Source of the DNA: Kocuria turfanensis
GTDB taxonomy: Bacteria > Actinomycetota > Actinomycetes > Actinomycetales > Micrococcaceae
Length of the DNA stretch: 64,000 nt
Assembly (NCBI RefSeq): GCF_001580365.1
Contig: NZ_CP014480.1
Coordinates: 248,001-312,000 of the forward strand
Direction: 5' to 3'
Shown: positions 1 to 9,560 of the stretch, piece after piece
Position numbering within the stretch: position 1 is the first letter of the stretch
Layout of the letters: the number at the start of each line of letters is the position of its first letter
The notes under the pieces: model-generated
What the model was told of the DNA's origin: nothing
What the model saw: only the letters and a program-made list of their open reading frames with translations
Databases searched by the model: none
Translations under genes and position numbers: made by a program

Positions 1-422
1 GCCTCCGTGCGCTGCTCCGCGTCGGCCGCGGCGGCGAGCTCGCGCCGGTAGTCGAGGGCGGCGTCCTCCGCCGTGGCGAACTCGCCGGCGTCGCCCATGT
101 AGTGCACCCGGTCCGGGTTCAGGGTCAGGGCCCCGCCGAGGGCCTCCACGGCCTGGACGCAGTTGCGCTCGGGGCTGTCCTCGGCCACGAAGCGTTCGTC
201 CGACCACCACACGTTCACGCGCGACCAGTCGACCTCGGCACGGCGCGGCGAGGCGCCGAGCGCGGCGAGCACGGCGGCGCCCATGCTCCCGCCCGTGAGG
301 ACGACCGTGGCCTCCCCGCGCTCCTCCTGCGCCTCCGCGAGCACGGCCAGGGCCCGCTCGGCGCTCTCCGCGGCGAGCGTGGCCTTGTCCGGGTGCGGGA
401 CCGTCTCGGCACCGGGGCTCAC
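1..422 (-). CDS. pgl: 6-phosphogluconolactonase, 5' part (cut by window edge)
   Basis: Predicted to hydrolyse 6-phosphogluconolactone to 6-phosphogluconate in the oxidative pentose-phosphate pathway. Only about 140 N-terminal residues lie in the window; the 3' end runs off the left edge. The GTG start at 422 overlaps the opcA stop by four bases (GTGA), which indicates translational coupling. Visible family motifs are VVLTGGSMG near residue 50, typical of the phosphosugar-binding loop of the NagB/SOL family, and VNVWWSDERFV, the conserved W-x-DER segment of PGLs. The run zwf-opcA-pgl is the standard actinobacterial order, which supports the call. Confidence 0.93.
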   Translation of the reverse strand, partial: MSPGAETVPHPDKATLAAESAERALAVLAEAQEERGEATVVLTGGSMGAAVLAALGASPRRAEVDWSRVNVWWSDERFVAEDSPERNCVQAVEALGGALTLNPDRVHYMGDAGEFATAEDAALDYRRELAAAADAEQRTE

Positions 423-1534
423 GCGCGGTCCTCCCCGGGGGCGGTGGACGCGGCCTGCGCGACCGGCTCGGACGGCGGCACGGCGGTCCCGGGATCCGCC
501 GGGTCGACCCCGGCCGGGGTCACCGGCTGGTCCGCGTCGGCGCGGCCCCCGCCGTGCTCGGCCAGGAACCGCGCCGCCCCGGGCGCCAGCTCCCCGGTGG
601 TGTCGAGGATCCGGGCGACCCGGACGTCCCGCAGACCGGTGGTCAGCACCTCGCCGTACACCTCGTCGGGGTCGAGGCGACGCAGCTCCTCGGCGATGCA
701 GGCGTTGAGGTCCCGCACGGGCATGGCGATCTGCTGGTCCGGCTGGCCCGGCTGACGGAGCCAGGCAACGGTGCGGCCGGGCCGCTCGAGCACGATCTCG
801 CCGTCGTCCCGCACCAGGGTGACGCGGTCCAGGCGGCGGGGGCCCGGGTTGTTCACGAAGGTCACCTCGGCGTCGAGCCGGGTGCCCAGCCAGGTGCCCA
901 GCAGCACCACGCTGGGGGAGCGGCCGCAGCCCTCGACGACGACCTCGCGCACGGGCGCGGGATCGGCCTGGTCGAGGACCGCCGCGAGCTGGATCCGCCA
1001 GTTGGTGACCCGCGTCCAGGCGAGGTCGGTGTCGCCCGGCACGTACCGTCGGCGCAGCTCCGCGAGGGTCTCGTAGGCGTCGTCGCTGCGCGCGGAGTCC
1101 ATGATCCGCCGGTGGGCGATCCCGGCGATCGAGGAGGTGTGCGGTGAGGGCGGCGGCACGGTGTGCGGCCACCAGGCGACGATGGGCGCGTCCGGCAGCA
1201 GCAGGGCCGAGAACAGGGTCTCCGTGGGCTCGGCCAGCTCGCCGTAGCCGTGCAGCAGGATGACCTCCGACGCCCCGGCGTCCCCGCCCATGCGCAGCTG
1301 GGCGTCGAGCCGGGTCTCCTCGGACGAGGAGTGCGCCACGTGCACGAGGATCCGGCACGGGTGCTCGTGGCTGGCGAAGTTCGCGGCCTCCAGCGCGGCC
1401 TCCGAGTGCCCGGCCTGGGCGAGGATCACCAGCGTGAGCACCCGGCCCAGCGTCACGACGCCGTGCTGGTCCCTCAGCTGGTTCAGCTTCTTGTCGATGG
1501 CCGAGGTGGTGGTGTTCTCCATCGAAACGATCAC
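419..1534 (-). CDS. opcA: Glucose-6-phosphate dehydrogenase assembly protein OpcA
   Basis: OpcA (371 residues) is the accessory protein needed for full activity and oligomerisation of actinobacterial and cyanobacterial glucose-6-phosphate dehydrogenase. The N-terminus reads VIVSMENTTTSAIDKKL, matching the family pattern of a short hydrophobic start followed by TTTS-x-I-x-KKL. The segments PDAPIVAWWP and SVVLLGTWLG are also characteristic. The GTG start at 1534 is chosen because it overlaps the zwf TGA by four bases; a later ATG at 1522 is possible. The C-terminal 40 residues are low-complexity, rich in Pro, Ala and Asp, and probably disordered. It lies between zwf and pgl in one operon. Confidence 0.94.
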   Translation of the reverse strand: MIVSMENTTTSAIDKKLNQLRDQHGVVTLGRVLTLVILAQAGHSEAALEAANFASHEHPCRILVHVAHSSSEETRLDAQLRMGGDAGASEVILLHGYGELAEPTETLFSALLLPDAPIVAWWPHTVPPPSPHTSSIAGIAHRRIMDSARSDDAYETLAELRRRYVPGDTDLAWTRVTNWRIQLAAVLDQADPAPVREVVVEGCGRSPSVVLLGTWLGTRLDAEVTFVNNPGPRRLDRVTLVRDDGEIVLERPGRTVAWLRQPGQPDQQIAMPVRDLNACIAEELRRLDPDEVYGEVLTTGLRDVRVARILDTTGELAPGAARFLAEHGGGRADADQPVTPAGVDPADPGTAVPPSEPVAQAASTAPGEDRA

Positions 1535-3069
1535 GGTCGCCTCCAGACGCGTCCGTCGCGGGCCAGCAGCTCGTCGGCGGCGGCGGGTCCCCAGGACCCC
1601 GGCGCGTACGGCTCCGGCTTGATCTCCTGCTGCTCCCAGCACTGCTCGAAGGGGTCGAGGATGCGCCAGGACAGCTCGACCTCCTCGTGGTCCGGGAACA
1701 GCGGTGGCTCCCCGAGCAGCACGTCGAGGATGAGGCGCTCGTAGGCCTCGGGGCTGGACTCGGTGAACGAGTGGCCGTAGCCGAAGTCCATGGTGACGTC
1801 GCGGATCTCCGACTGCGTCCCGGGCACCTTGGAGCCCAGCCGGATGGTCACGCCCTCGTCGGGCTGGATCCGGATCACGATGACGTTCTGCCCGAGGGCC
1901 TCGTGCCCGTTGTCCCCGAACAGCAGGTTGGGGGAGTTCTTGAACTGCACCGCGATCTCGGTGACGCGCCGGCCCAGGCGCTTGCCGGCGCGCAGGTAGA
2001 ACGGCACACCCGCCCAGCGGCGGTTGTTGATGTCCAGGCGCAGCGCCGCGTAGGTCTCGGTGCGCGAGTCGCCGGGAATGTCCTGCTCCTGGTGGAAGGC
2101 CCGGACGCGCTGCCCGCCCTGCAGGCCGGCACCGTACTGCCCGAGCGCCGAGTGCGCCGCCAGGTCCTCCGGGACCACGACGGAGGCGAGCACCTTGGCC
2201 TTCTCCGCGCGCATGTGGTGGGCCTGGAAGGACAGCGGCTCCTCCATGGTGGTCAGGGCCAGCAGCTGCAGGAGATGGTTCTGGATGACGTCGCGGGCGG
2301 CGCCCACGCCGTCGTAGTAGCCCGCGCGGGAGCCGATGCCGATGTCCTCGGCCATGGTGATCTGCACGTGGTCCACGTAGCGGGAGTTCCACAGCGGCTC
2401 GAACATCTGGTTGGCGAAGCGCAGGGCCAGGATGTTCTGGACCGTCTCCTTGCCCAGGTAGTGGTCGATGCGGAAGACCGAGTCGGCCGGGAACACCCGC
2501 TCGACGATGGCGTTGAGCTCGGACGCGGAGGCGAGGTCGTGGCCGAAGGGCTTCTCGATCACCACCCGGCGCCACCCGGCGGCGTTCTCGTGCTGGGCGA
2601 GCCCGTGGTCGGCGAGCTGCTGGCACACCGTCTCGAACGCCTTGGGCGGGATCGAGAGGTAGAAGGCGTGGTTGCCGCGCGTCCCGGCGTGGACGTCGAG
2701 CTCCTTGAGGGTCGCCTTGAGCGCCTCGTAGGCCTTGTCCTCGTCGAACTCCCCGCGCACGAACCGCACACCGGAGGCGAACTGGCGCCACACGTCCTCC
2801 TGGAAGGGGGTGCGGGCGTGGGCCTCGACGGACTCCCGCACGACCTCGCGGAACTGCTCGTGGGACCAGTCGCGGCGGCCGAAGCCGACGAGCGCGAACG
2901 ACGGCGGCAGCAGCCCCCGGTTCACGAGGTCGTACATCGCCGGCAGCAGCTTCTTCTTCGCGAGGTCGCCGGTCACGCCGAAGAGCACGAGCGCCGACGG
3001 GGCGGCGACCCGCACGAGCCGTCTGTCCCTCGGGTCCCGCAGGGGATTGCGGGCATTGTTGTCTGGCAA
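1531..3069 (-). CDS. zwf: Glucose-6-phosphate 1-dehydrogenase
   Basis: Oxidises glucose 6-phosphate to 6-phosphogluconolactone with NADP+, the entry step of the oxidative pentose-phosphate pathway. The 512-residue product has the nucleotide-binding signature GVTGDLAKKKLLP at about residues 31-43 and the active-site signature RIDHYLGKE with its substrate-binding Lys. Length is normal. I place the start at a TTG (3069) preceded by AAGGAG five bases upstream, giving MPDNNARNPL; the open frame extends further up without a ribosome site. A strong hairpin separates it from pgi, so it may have its own promoter in the 140-base gap. It is translationally coupled to opcA. Confidence 0.96.
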   Translation of the reverse strand: MPDNNARNPLRDPRDRRLVRVAAPSALVLFGVTGDLAKKKLLPAMYDLVNRGLLPPSFALVGFGRRDWSHEQFREVVRESVEAHARTPFQEDVWRQFASGVRFVRGEFDEDKAYEALKATLKELDVHAGTRGNHAFYLSIPPKAFETVCQQLADHGLAQHENAAGWRRVVIEKPFGHDLASASELNAIVERVFPADSVFRIDHYLGKETVQNILALRFANQMFEPLWNSRYVDHVQITMAEDIGIGSRAGYYDGVGAARDVIQNHLLQLLALTTMEEPLSFQAHHMRAEKAKVLASVVVPEDLAAHSALGQYGAGLQGGQRVRAFHQEQDIPGDSRTETYAALRLDINNRRWAGVPFYLRAGKRLGRRVTEIAVQFKNSPNLLFGDNGHEALGQNVIVIRIQPDEGVTIRLGSKVPGTQSEIRDVTMDFGYGHSFTESSPEAYERLILDVLLGEPPLFPDHEEVELSWRILDPFEQCWEQQEIKPEPYAPGSWGPAAADELLARDGRVWRRP

Positions 3070-3133
3070 CGGTACTCCTTCACGTCTCTGCGGGCCCGAG
3101 GGCGGGCGCCGCCCTCGAGCTCCTCCACGCACA

Positions 3134-3165
3134 ACGGTCGGCGCGGGGCGTCCCGCGCCGACCGT
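3134..3165 (-). terminator. Hairpin between pgi and zwf
   Basis: A perfect 14-bp inverted repeat (3134-3147 with 3152-3165) with a four-base loop lies 45 bases after the pgi stop. No U-tract follows on the minus strand. The strong GC stem suits an actinobacterial terminator, or a partial attenuator between pgi and zwf. Confidence 0.6.
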
Positions 3166-3210
3166 GGCGTCCTCCCATTCTAGGACAGCGTTGCGGGTCG
3201 CTCCGCCCGG

Positions 3211-4821
3211 CTACCGGCCGAGGGCCTCGACCGCCTGCCGCAGCCGTGCCACGCCCTCGGCGCGGTCGGTGAGCCGCAGCCGCAGCACGGGGCGGCCGTG
3301 GTCGGCGAGGACCTGGGCGTCCCCGTCGGCCTGCGCGGAGATCAGCTCGCCGAAGCTGAAGGGGCTGTCCGGGATGTCCAGGTCCTCGCCCGAGGCAGCG
3401 GTGATCTGCAGGTACACGCCCTCGGCCGGGCCGCCCTTGTGGTACTGGCCGGTGGAGTGCAGGAACCGCGGGCCCCACCCGAAGGTGACGGGCCGGCCCG
3501 TGGCCCGGGCGAGGACCGGGCGGACGGCCTCCAGGTCCGCCCAGGTCAGCCGGTCGAAGTACGCCTGCACGGAGAGGTAGCCGGTCTCCGGCAGCTGGGC
3601 GAGCAGCTTGCCGAGGGCGTCCTCGACCGTGCGGGTGCCGTCGAGCAGCTCCTGCGCGCCGCGGATCTCCACCGGGCCGTCGACGACGTCGGCGGGCGTC
3701 GGCTGCGGCTTGTCCGCGAGCAGGGCCCGGGTCGCGTTCTTGGCCGACTCCACGTCCGGCTGGTCGTACGGGTTGATGCCGAGCAGGCGCCCGGCCACCG
3801 CGGTGGCGACCTCCCACAGCATCAGCTGCGAGCCGAGGGACCCGGCCACCCGGACGACGTCGCCCTGCGGCGCCTCCTCGGCGTCCTCGGCGACGAGCTC
3901 TACCACGAGGACGTCGGCGGCGCCCGCCTCCGGGGCGTCGCCGCTGCCCACGACGACGGGCAGCACGCCCTTGCCCTCCTTGCCCGTGGACTCGGCGATC
4001 AGTTGCTCCGCCCAGTCGGCGAACCCGGCGATCCCGGAGCCGAGGTCCCGGAACAGCAGCTTGTTGCGCAGGGGCTCCGTGCCGCCCAGGGCCGCGCCCA
4101 GGTGCAGGGCGGGGTTGTCCTCGGCGTCCTCGCGGAGGACCTCGGCGGCCTCGTCGGCGTCGTCCAGCAGCGCCTCCACGTCCACCCCGGCCAGGCCGGA
4201 GGGGACCAGCCCGAACGCGGTGAGCGCGGAGAAGCGCCCGCCCACGGTCGGGTCGGCGGTGAAGACGCGGCGGTAGCCGGCCTCCCGGGCCGAGGACTCC
4301 ATGGGGGAGCCGGGGTCGGTGACCACGACGATGCGCGAGGCGGCGTCGATCCCGGCCTCCTCGAACGCCCGGGCGAAGACCCGGCGGGCCGAGTCCGTCT
4401 CCACGGTGGAGCCGGACTTCGAGGAGACCACGATCGCGGTCCGCTCCAGCCGGTCGGCCAGGGCCGCGCCGACCATCTCCGGGTCCGTGGAGTCGAGCAC
4501 GAACAGCTCGACGCCCGCGGTGCGGGTGATCACCTCGGGCGCCAGCGAGGACCCGCCCATGCCGGCGAGGACGAAACGGTCCACCCCCTCGGCGGCGAAC
4601 TCCTCGCGCAGGGCCGTGATCTCGGCGACCAGCGGCCGGGAGACCTCGGCCGCGGCCACCCAGCCCAGCCGCTTGGCGGACTCCTCCTCGGCCGCGGCGC
4701 CCCACAGCGTGGGGTCCTGGGCGAAGAGCCTGGAGGCGAAGCGGTCGCCCACGAGCGCGGGGACGTGCCGGTCGACGGCCTCGCGGGCCGCGCCGGAGGT
4801 CTGGACGGACAGGGAACTCAT
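3211..4821 (-). CDS. pgi: Glucose-6-phosphate isomerase
   Basis: Interconverts glucose 6-phosphate and fructose 6-phosphate. The 536-residue product belongs to the shorter SIS-fold type common in high-GC actinobacteria. GMGGSSLAPEV at about residues 98-108 and VVSSKSGSTVET at about 145-156 form the sugar-phosphate site, and LLGINPYDQPDVE is a further conserved block. ATG at 4821 has GAAGGAG upstream. It sits 52 bases after tal, probably in one transcript with tkt-tal. Its place among pentose-phosphate genes suggests it recycles fructose 6-phosphate from tal and tkt back to zwf. Confidence 0.95.
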   Translation of the reverse strand: MSSLSVQTSGAAREAVDRHVPALVGDRFASRLFAQDPTLWGAAAEEESAKRLGWVAAAEVSRPLVAEITALREEFAAEGVDRFVLAGMGGSSLAPEVITRTAGVELFVLDSTDPEMVGAALADRLERTAIVVSSKSGSTVETDSARRVFARAFEEAGIDAASRIVVVTDPGSPMESSAREAGYRRVFTADPTVGGRFSALTAFGLVPSGLAGVDVEALLDDADEAAEVLREDAEDNPALHLGAALGGTEPLRNKLLFRDLGSGIAGFADWAEQLIAESTGKEGKGVLPVVVGSGDAPEAGAADVLVVELVAEDAEEAPQGDVVRVAGSLGSQLMLWEVATAVAGRLLGINPYDQPDVESAKNATRALLADKPQPTPADVVDGPVEIRGAQELLDGTRTVEDALGKLLAQLPETGYLSVQAYFDRLTWADLEAVRPVLARATGRPVTFGWGPRFLHSTGQYHKGGPAEGVYLQITAASGEDLDIPDSPFSFGELISAQADGDAQVLADHGRPVLRLRLTDRAEGVARLRQAVEALGR

Positions 4822-4873
4822 GGGTCTCCTTCTTCGGGTCGGGCGGGACGGACCGGGCGCGGTGCGGACCGGC

Positions 4874-5980
4874 TCAGCGGGCGTTGTCGAGGGCGGCGCG
4901 CACGGTCTCCAGCAGCTCCGCCCAGGAGTCTTCGAATTTGGTCAGGCCCTCGGCCTCGAGCTTGTCCACGACCTCCTGGTAGGAGATGCCCACCCCGGCG
5001 ATGCGGTCCAGCAGCTCGGTGGACTCCTGGTAGGTGCCGGTGATGGTGTCGCCGGTGACCTCGGCGTGGTCGAAGGTGGCCTCGAGGGTCTTCTCCGGCA
5101 TGGTGTTGACCGTGTGCGGGGCGACCAGCCCGGTCACGTAGAGGGTGTCGGGCAGGTTGGGGTCCTTCACCCCGGTGGAGGCCCACAGCGGGCGCTGGGC
5201 GTTGGCCCCGGCCGCGGCCAGGTGCTTCCAGCGCTCGGTGGCCAGGGAGTCCTCGAAGACCTGGTAGGCCAGCCGGGCGTTGGCCAGCCCGGCCTGGCCC
5301 TTCAGCGCCTTCGCCTCCTCGGTGCCGAGGGCGTCGAGGCGCTTGTCGATCTCGGCGTCCACGCGGGAGACGAAGAAGGAGGCCACGGAGTGGATCCCGG
5401 TGAGGTCCTTGCCGTTCTCCAGGGCCTGCTCCAGGCCCAGCAGGTAGGCGTTGATGACCGCGCGGTAGCGCTCGAGGGAGAAGATCAGGGTCACGTTGAC
5501 GGAGATCCCCTCGGCGATGGTGGCGGTGATCGAGGGCAGCCCGGCCTCGGTGGCCGGGATCTTGATCAGGGCGTTGTCCCGGCCGATGGTGCGGGACAGG
5601 CGCTGGGCCATGGCCGCGGTGGCCTCGGCGTCCTGGGCCAGGCGCGGGTCGACCTCGATGGACACCCGCCCGTCCACGCCCTGGGTGGCCTCGGCGATCG
5701 GGGCGAACAGGTCGCAGGCCTCGCGCACGTCGTCGGTGGTGATGGTCAGCACGGCCTCGTCCACGTCGGTGCCGGCCGCGGCCAGCTCCTGCACCTGGGC
5801 CTCGTAGGCGTCGTGGCCGGCGAGGGCGGCGGCGAAGATCGTGGGGTTGGTGGTCACGCCGACGACGTTCTTCTCGTCGATCAGCCGCTGCAGCCCGCCG
5901 GAGGTGAGCCGTTCGCGGGAGAGGTCGTCGAGCCAGATCGACACGCCGGCGTCGGAGAGCTTCTGGGTGGGGGTGGTCAT
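4874..5980 (-). CDS. tal: Transaldolase
   Basis: Transfers a dihydroxyacetone unit from sedoheptulose 7-phosphate to glyceraldehyde 3-phosphate. The 368-residue TIM-barrel enzyme has the N-terminal signature GVTTNPTIF (about 41-49) and the Schiff-base lysine in IKIPAT (K140). Length fits the larger actinobacterial transaldolases. It follows tkt by 78 bases; that gap contains a perfect 16-bp palindrome. The start ATG at 5980 has GAGGA about ten bases upstream. It forms the non-oxidative branch together with tkt. Confidence 0.96.
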   Translation of the reverse strand: MTTPTQKLSDAGVSIWLDDLSRERLTSGGLQRLIDEKNVVGVTTNPTIFAAALAGHDAYEAQVQELAAAGTDVDEAVLTITTDDVREACDLFAPIAEATQGVDGRVSIEVDPRLAQDAEATAAMAQRLSRTIGRDNALIKIPATEAGLPSITATIAEGISVNVTLIFSLERYRAVINAYLLGLEQALENGKDLTGIHSVASFFVSRVDAEIDKRLDALGTEEAKALKGQAGLANARLAYQVFEDSLATERWKHLAAAGANAQRPLWASTGVKDPNLPDTLYVTGLVAPHTVNTMPEKTLEATFDHAEVTGDTITGTYQESTELLDRIAGVGISYQEVVDKLEAEGLTKFEDSWAELLETVRAALDNAR

Positions 5981-6006
5981 GGGTGTCAGTCCTCGAGGTC
6001 GGAGCG

Positions 6007-6022
6007 CGTGTCCGCGGACACG
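6007..6022. repeat. Perfect 16-bp palindrome in the tkt-tal spacer
   Basis: The sequence cgtgtccgcggacacg reads identically on both strands and lies between the tkt stop and the tal start. It could be an operator or an RNA stem altering tal expression relative to tkt. No known regulator motif was recognised. Confidence 0.5.
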
Positions 6023-6058
6023 TGCTCGGGGGAACGGATTCGATCGGTGCGCCGCGGG

Positions 6059-8191
6059 TCAGCGGTGGGCGGTGACGGACTCCTGGGCCGCGGTCATGGA
6101 GTCCTGGGCGGCGGCGGCGACGGCCTCGGCGGTGATGCCGAACTCGCGGTAGAGGGTCTCGTAGTCGGCCGACTCCCCGAAGTGCTCCAGGGACACGGCG
6201 CGGCCGGCGTCGCCGAGCAGGTCCCGCCAGGACATGGCGATTCCGGCCTCCACGGTGACCCGGGCCTTGACCGCGGCGGGCAGCACGGACTCGCGGTAGT
6301 CGGGGTCCTGGGCGTCGAACCACTCCCGGCAGGGCATGGAGACCACCCGGGCGGCGATCCCCTGCTCCTTGAGCAGCTCGCGGGCCTCCACCGCCAGGGA
6401 GACCTCGGAGCCGGTGCCGATGAGGATCACCTCCGGGGTGCCCTCCGTGTCGGCGAGCACGTAGCCGCCGCGGGCGGTGCCCTCGGCGGAGGCGAACAAC
6501 TCGGTCTCGGCGTCCGGGTGCAGGTCGACCCGGGCGAAGGTGGGCACGTTCTGGCGGGTCAGGGCGAGCCCGGCCGGGCCGTGCCGGTTCTCCAGGATCG
6601 TGCGCCAGGCGATGGCGGTCTCGTTGGCGTCGGCCGGGCGGACCACGTCCAGGCCCGGGATCGCGCGCAGGGAGGACAGCTGCTCCACCGGCTGGTGGGT
6701 GGGCCCGTCCTCGCCCAGCCCGATCGAGTCGTGGGTCCAGACGTAGATCGAGGGGACCTTCATCAGCGCCCCCAGGCGCACGGCCGGGCGCTGGTAGTCG
6801 GAGAAGATCAGGAACGTCCCGGAGAACGCCCGCGTCTGGGAGGACATGGTGATGCCGTTGACGATCGCCGCCGCGGCGTGCTCACGGATCCCGAAGTGCA
6901 GCACCCGCCCGTAGGGGTTACCGGTCCACTTCGCGGTGGAGCGGGCCTCGGGGATGAAGGAGGCGGCGGATTCGATGGTGGTGTTGTTCGACCCGGCCAG
7001 ATCCGCCGAGCCGCCCCACAGCTCCGGGAACGTGGGCGCGATCGCGTTGAGCACCTTCCCCGACGCCGAGCGGGTGGCCACGTCCTTGCCGGCCTCGAAG
7101 ACCGGGAAGGCGTCCGCGTAGTTCTCCGGCAGCTCCTCGGCCCGGATCCGGTCGTAGAGGGCCGCACGGTCCGGGTTGGCCTGGCGCCACTGCTCGAACT
7201 TCTGCTCCCACTGCTCGCGGACGCCCTTCATGCGGTCCTGGATGGAACGGGTGTGGGCCAGGACCTCCTCCTCCACCTGGAAGGACTGCTGCGGGTCGAA
7301 GCCCAGGATCTCCTTGGTCGCGGCGACCTCCTCGGCCCCGAGCTTGGAGCCGTGGATGCCCCCGGTGTTCTGCTTGGTCGGGGCCGGGAAGCCGATGATC
7401 GTGCGCAGGGCGATCAGCGAGGGCTTGGACGTCTCGGCCTTCGCCGCCCGGATCGCGGCGTAGAGCTCCTCGACGTCCTCCACGTAGTCCCCGGACTTCG
7501 TCCAGTCCACCCGCGCCACGTCCCACCCGTAGGCCTCGTAGCGGGCGAGCACGTCCTCGGTGAAGGCGACGTCGGTGTCGTCCTCGATGGAGATGTGGTT
7601 CTGGTCGTAGATCACCACGAGGTTGCCCAGCTCCTGCACCCCGGCCAGCGAGGAGGCCTCGGAGGTCACCCCCTCCTGCAGGTCCCCGTCGGAGGCGATC
7701 ACGTACACCGTGTGGTCGAACGGGGACTCCCCGGCCGGGGCGTCGGGGTCGAACAGGCCCCGGGTGTAGCGCTGGGCGTAGGCGAAGCCCACGGCCGAGG
7801 CCAGGCCCTGGCCCAGCGGGCCGGTGGTGATCTCCACCCCGGTGGTGTGCCGGTACTCGGGGTGCCCGGGGGTCTTCGACCCCCAGGTGCGCAAGCTCTT
7901 GATGTCGTCGAGCTCCATGCCGTAGCCGGAGAGGAACAGCTGCAGGTACAGGGTCAGGGAGGTGTGCCCGGGGGAGAGGACGAACCGGTCCCGCCCCGTC
8001 CACCGGTCATCAGCCGGGTCGTGGACCATCACCTTCTGGAACAGCAGGTACGCGGCCGGGGCCAGGGACATCGCCGTGCCCGGGTGCCCGCTGCCCACCT
8101 TCTCCACCGCGTCCGCGGCCAGCACGCGGACGGTGTCCACGGCACGCTGGTCCTGCTCGGTCCACTTCAGCTTCACATCGAGATCGGTCAC
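6059..8191 (-). CDS. tkt: Transketolase
   Basis: Thiamine-diphosphate enzyme moving two-carbon units between pentose and hexose phosphates. The 710-residue length is typical. Seen are the N-terminal [12 protein letters not shown] segment, the ThDP-binding stretch beginning SDGDLQEG and ending YDQNHIS, and the central pyrimidine-domain segment with HFGIREHA and the C-terminal GTGSEVSLA. The GTG start at 8191 is preceded by AGAAAGG. It is the first gene of the minus-strand pentose-phosphate cluster and is transcribed away from ctaB. Confidence 0.97.
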   Translation of the reverse strand: MTDLDVKLKWTEQDQRAVDTVRVLAADAVEKVGSGHPGTAMSLAPAAYLLFQKVMVHDPADDRWTGRDRFVLSPGHTSLTLYLQLFLSGYGMELDDIKSLRTWGSKTPGHPEYRHTTGVEITTGPLGQGLASAVGFAYAQRYTRGLFDPDAPAGESPFDHTVYVIASDGDLQEGVTSEASSLAGVQELGNLVVIYDQNHISIEDDTDVAFTEDVLARYEAYGWDVARVDWTKSGDYVEDVEELYAAIRAAKAETSKPSLIALRTIIGFPAPTKQNTGGIHGSKLGAEEVAATKEILGFDPQQSFQVEEEVLAHTRSIQDRMKGVREQWEQKFEQWRQANPDRAALYDRIRAEELPENYADAFPVFEAGKDVATRSASGKVLNAIAPTFPELWGGSADLAGSNNTTIESAASFIPEARSTAKWTGNPYGRVLHFGIREHAAAAIVNGITMSSQTRAFSGTFLIFSDYQRPAVRLGALMKVPSIYVWTHDSIGLGEDGPTHQPVEQLSSLRAIPGLDVVRPADANETAIAWRTILENRHGPAGLALTRQNVPTFARVDLHPDAETELFASAEGTARGGYVLADTEGTPEVILIGTGSEVSLAVEARELLKEQGIAARVVSMPCREWFDAQDPDYRESVLPAAVKARVTVEAGIAMSWRDLLGDAGRAVSLEHFGESADYETLYREFGITAEAVAAAAQDSMTAAQESVTAHR

Positions 8192-8505
8192 GAAAATCGG
8201 AGCCCTTTCTGCTGGGAGCCGCTGCCGTGCGCAGCGGACACCGGTCCTGGACCGGCGGTCTGGGTCCAGCTTAGGTCACGCGGATTTCGGCGACGTGACC
8301 GGAACCACCGGCGCGGGCCGCCCGTTCCGTCGAACTTCGGCATCTTCGGGGCGGGAACGGACAGCGCCACGCGCTATGCTGTATAGGACCTTCTTCCGCG
8401 CCCGCGAGCTGCTGCGCAGTCCGTCGCCGTGTCGACGACGCGCGGTCGCCGGGCCTCCTCGCGCACCCAGCGGGGGACACCACCGCAACCGGGAGCAATG
8501 ATTTC
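8192..8505. other. Divergent regulatory region between tkt and ctaB
   Basis: These 314 bases carry no convincing gene. On the minus strand a TAAGCT hexamer (8268-8273) is a candidate tkt -10 box. The predicted tkt leader then holds a dyad (8241-8255, ccggtcc/ggaccgg about one base) and a 7-bp stem with a five-base loop (8219-8237). On the plus strand the overlapping hexamers TATGCT and TATAGG at about 8374-8386 are candidate -10 boxes for ctaB, which would leave a leader of about 115 bases. None has a clear -35 element. Confidence 0.4.
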
Positions 8506-9495
8506 GTGAACTCACTCGAGACGTCGAGCACCGCAGGAGGATCGGTCCTCGGCACCGAGCACGAGCGTGGTGCGGCGGCCTCCCGTCATGTGGGTCGGAT
8601 GACGTTCTCCCGGAAGCTGCGGGCCTACGTGGCGCTCATGAAGCCGCGGATCATCGAGCTGCTGCTCGTCGCGACCGTCCCCACCATGATCTTCGCCCAG
8701 CAGGGCATGCCCGACTTCTGGCTGATCCTCAACACCCTCGTGGGCGGCACGCTCGCCGCCGGTGCCGCCGGGGCGTTCAACTGCTACATCGACCGGGAGG
8801 AGGACCGGGTGATGCGGCGGACGGCCAAGCGTCCGCTCGTCACCGGCGAGGTCACCGACCGGGAGGCCCTCGTGTTCGCCTGGGTCGTGGCGGTCGTCTC
8901 GGTGGTGTGGCTCACGGTGGGGGTCAACGTCCTCGCGGGCGCGCTCGGGGCCGCGGCCATCTTCCTCTACGCCGTGTTCTACTCGATCGTCCTGAAGCGG
9001 CGCACCGCCCAGAACATCGTGTGGGGCGGGGTGGCCGGGTGCATGCCCGTGCTCATCGGCTGGGCCGCGGTGACCGGCGGCCTCGACTGGCCGGCCCTCG
9101 TGCTGTTCCTGTTCATCTTCCTGTGGACCCCGCCGCACTACTGGCCGCTGTCGATGAAGTACGCCGACGACTACTCCCGCGCCGGGGTCCCCATGCTGGG
9201 GGCCGTCTCCAGCGCCCGGACCGTGGGCAGCCAGGTGGTGCTCTACGCGTGGGCCACGCTGGTGTGCTCGCTGCTGCTCGTCCCGGTCGGCGGCGCCGGG
9301 TGGGTCTACACGCTGACCGCCCTGGGCTCGGGCGCGTGGTTCGTGTGGCACAGCCACAAGCTGCACGCTCTCGCCGTGGCCGGTCGGCCGACTGACAAGC
9401 AGGCGATGTACGTCTTCCACGGCTCGATCGCCTACATCACGTTCGTCTTCCTCGCCCTGGCCGTGGACCCGTTCGTGGGCGGCCCCCTCCTCTGA
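8506..9495 (+). CDS. ctaB: Heme O synthase (protoheme IX farnesyltransferase)
   Basis: Integral membrane prenyltransferase of the UbiA superfamily that attaches farnesyl to heme B, giving heme O for the aa3 oxidase. The 329-residue product has the Asp-rich prenyl-diphosphate motif [12 protein letters not shown] and the [10 protein letters not shown] segment opening the first helix; several hydrophobic helices follow. The histidine-rich loop [12 protein letters not shown] is characteristic. The GTG start at 8506 gives a roughly 30-residue soluble N-terminus. ctaA lies about 1 kb downstream on the opposite strand, and SURF1 at 34.3 kb serves the same oxidase. Confidence 0.95.
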   Translation: MNSLETSSTAGGSVLGTEHERGAAASRHVGRMTFSRKLRAYVALMKPRIIELLLVATVPTMIFAQQGMPDFWLILNTLVGGTLAAGAAGAFNCYIDREEDRVMRRTAKRPLVTGEVTDREALVFAWVVAVVSVVWLTVGVNVLAGALGAAAIFLYAVFYSIVLKRRTAQNIVWGGVAGCMPVLIGWAAVTGGLDWPALVLFLFIFLWTPPHYWPLSMKYADDYSRAGVPMLGAVSSARTVGSQVVLYAWATLVCSLLLVPVGGAGWVYTLTALGSGAWFVWHSHKLHALAVAGRPTDKQAMYVFHGSIAYITFVFLALAVDPFVGGPLL

Positions 9496-9548
9496 GGACC
9501 GCGCGGCGCCCGTGCCGCCCGGGGACGGGGCCGTCCCTCGGCCGGTCC

Positions 9549-9554
9549 TAGGAT
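9549..9554 (+). promoter_or_regulatory. Leaderless-type -10 box TAGGAT
   Basis: TAGGAT ends six bases before the ATG at 9561, so transcription would start at or next to the start codon. No ribosome site precedes the ATG. Confidence 0.5.
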
Positions 9555-9560
9555 GGACGC

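Noticed and set aside
4301..8386. Very long open frame on the plus strand antisense to tal and tkt
   Set aside because: It is a GC-skew shadow of genes with clear enzyme motifs on the minus strand; its translation is Gly/Val/Leu low-complexity with no family.
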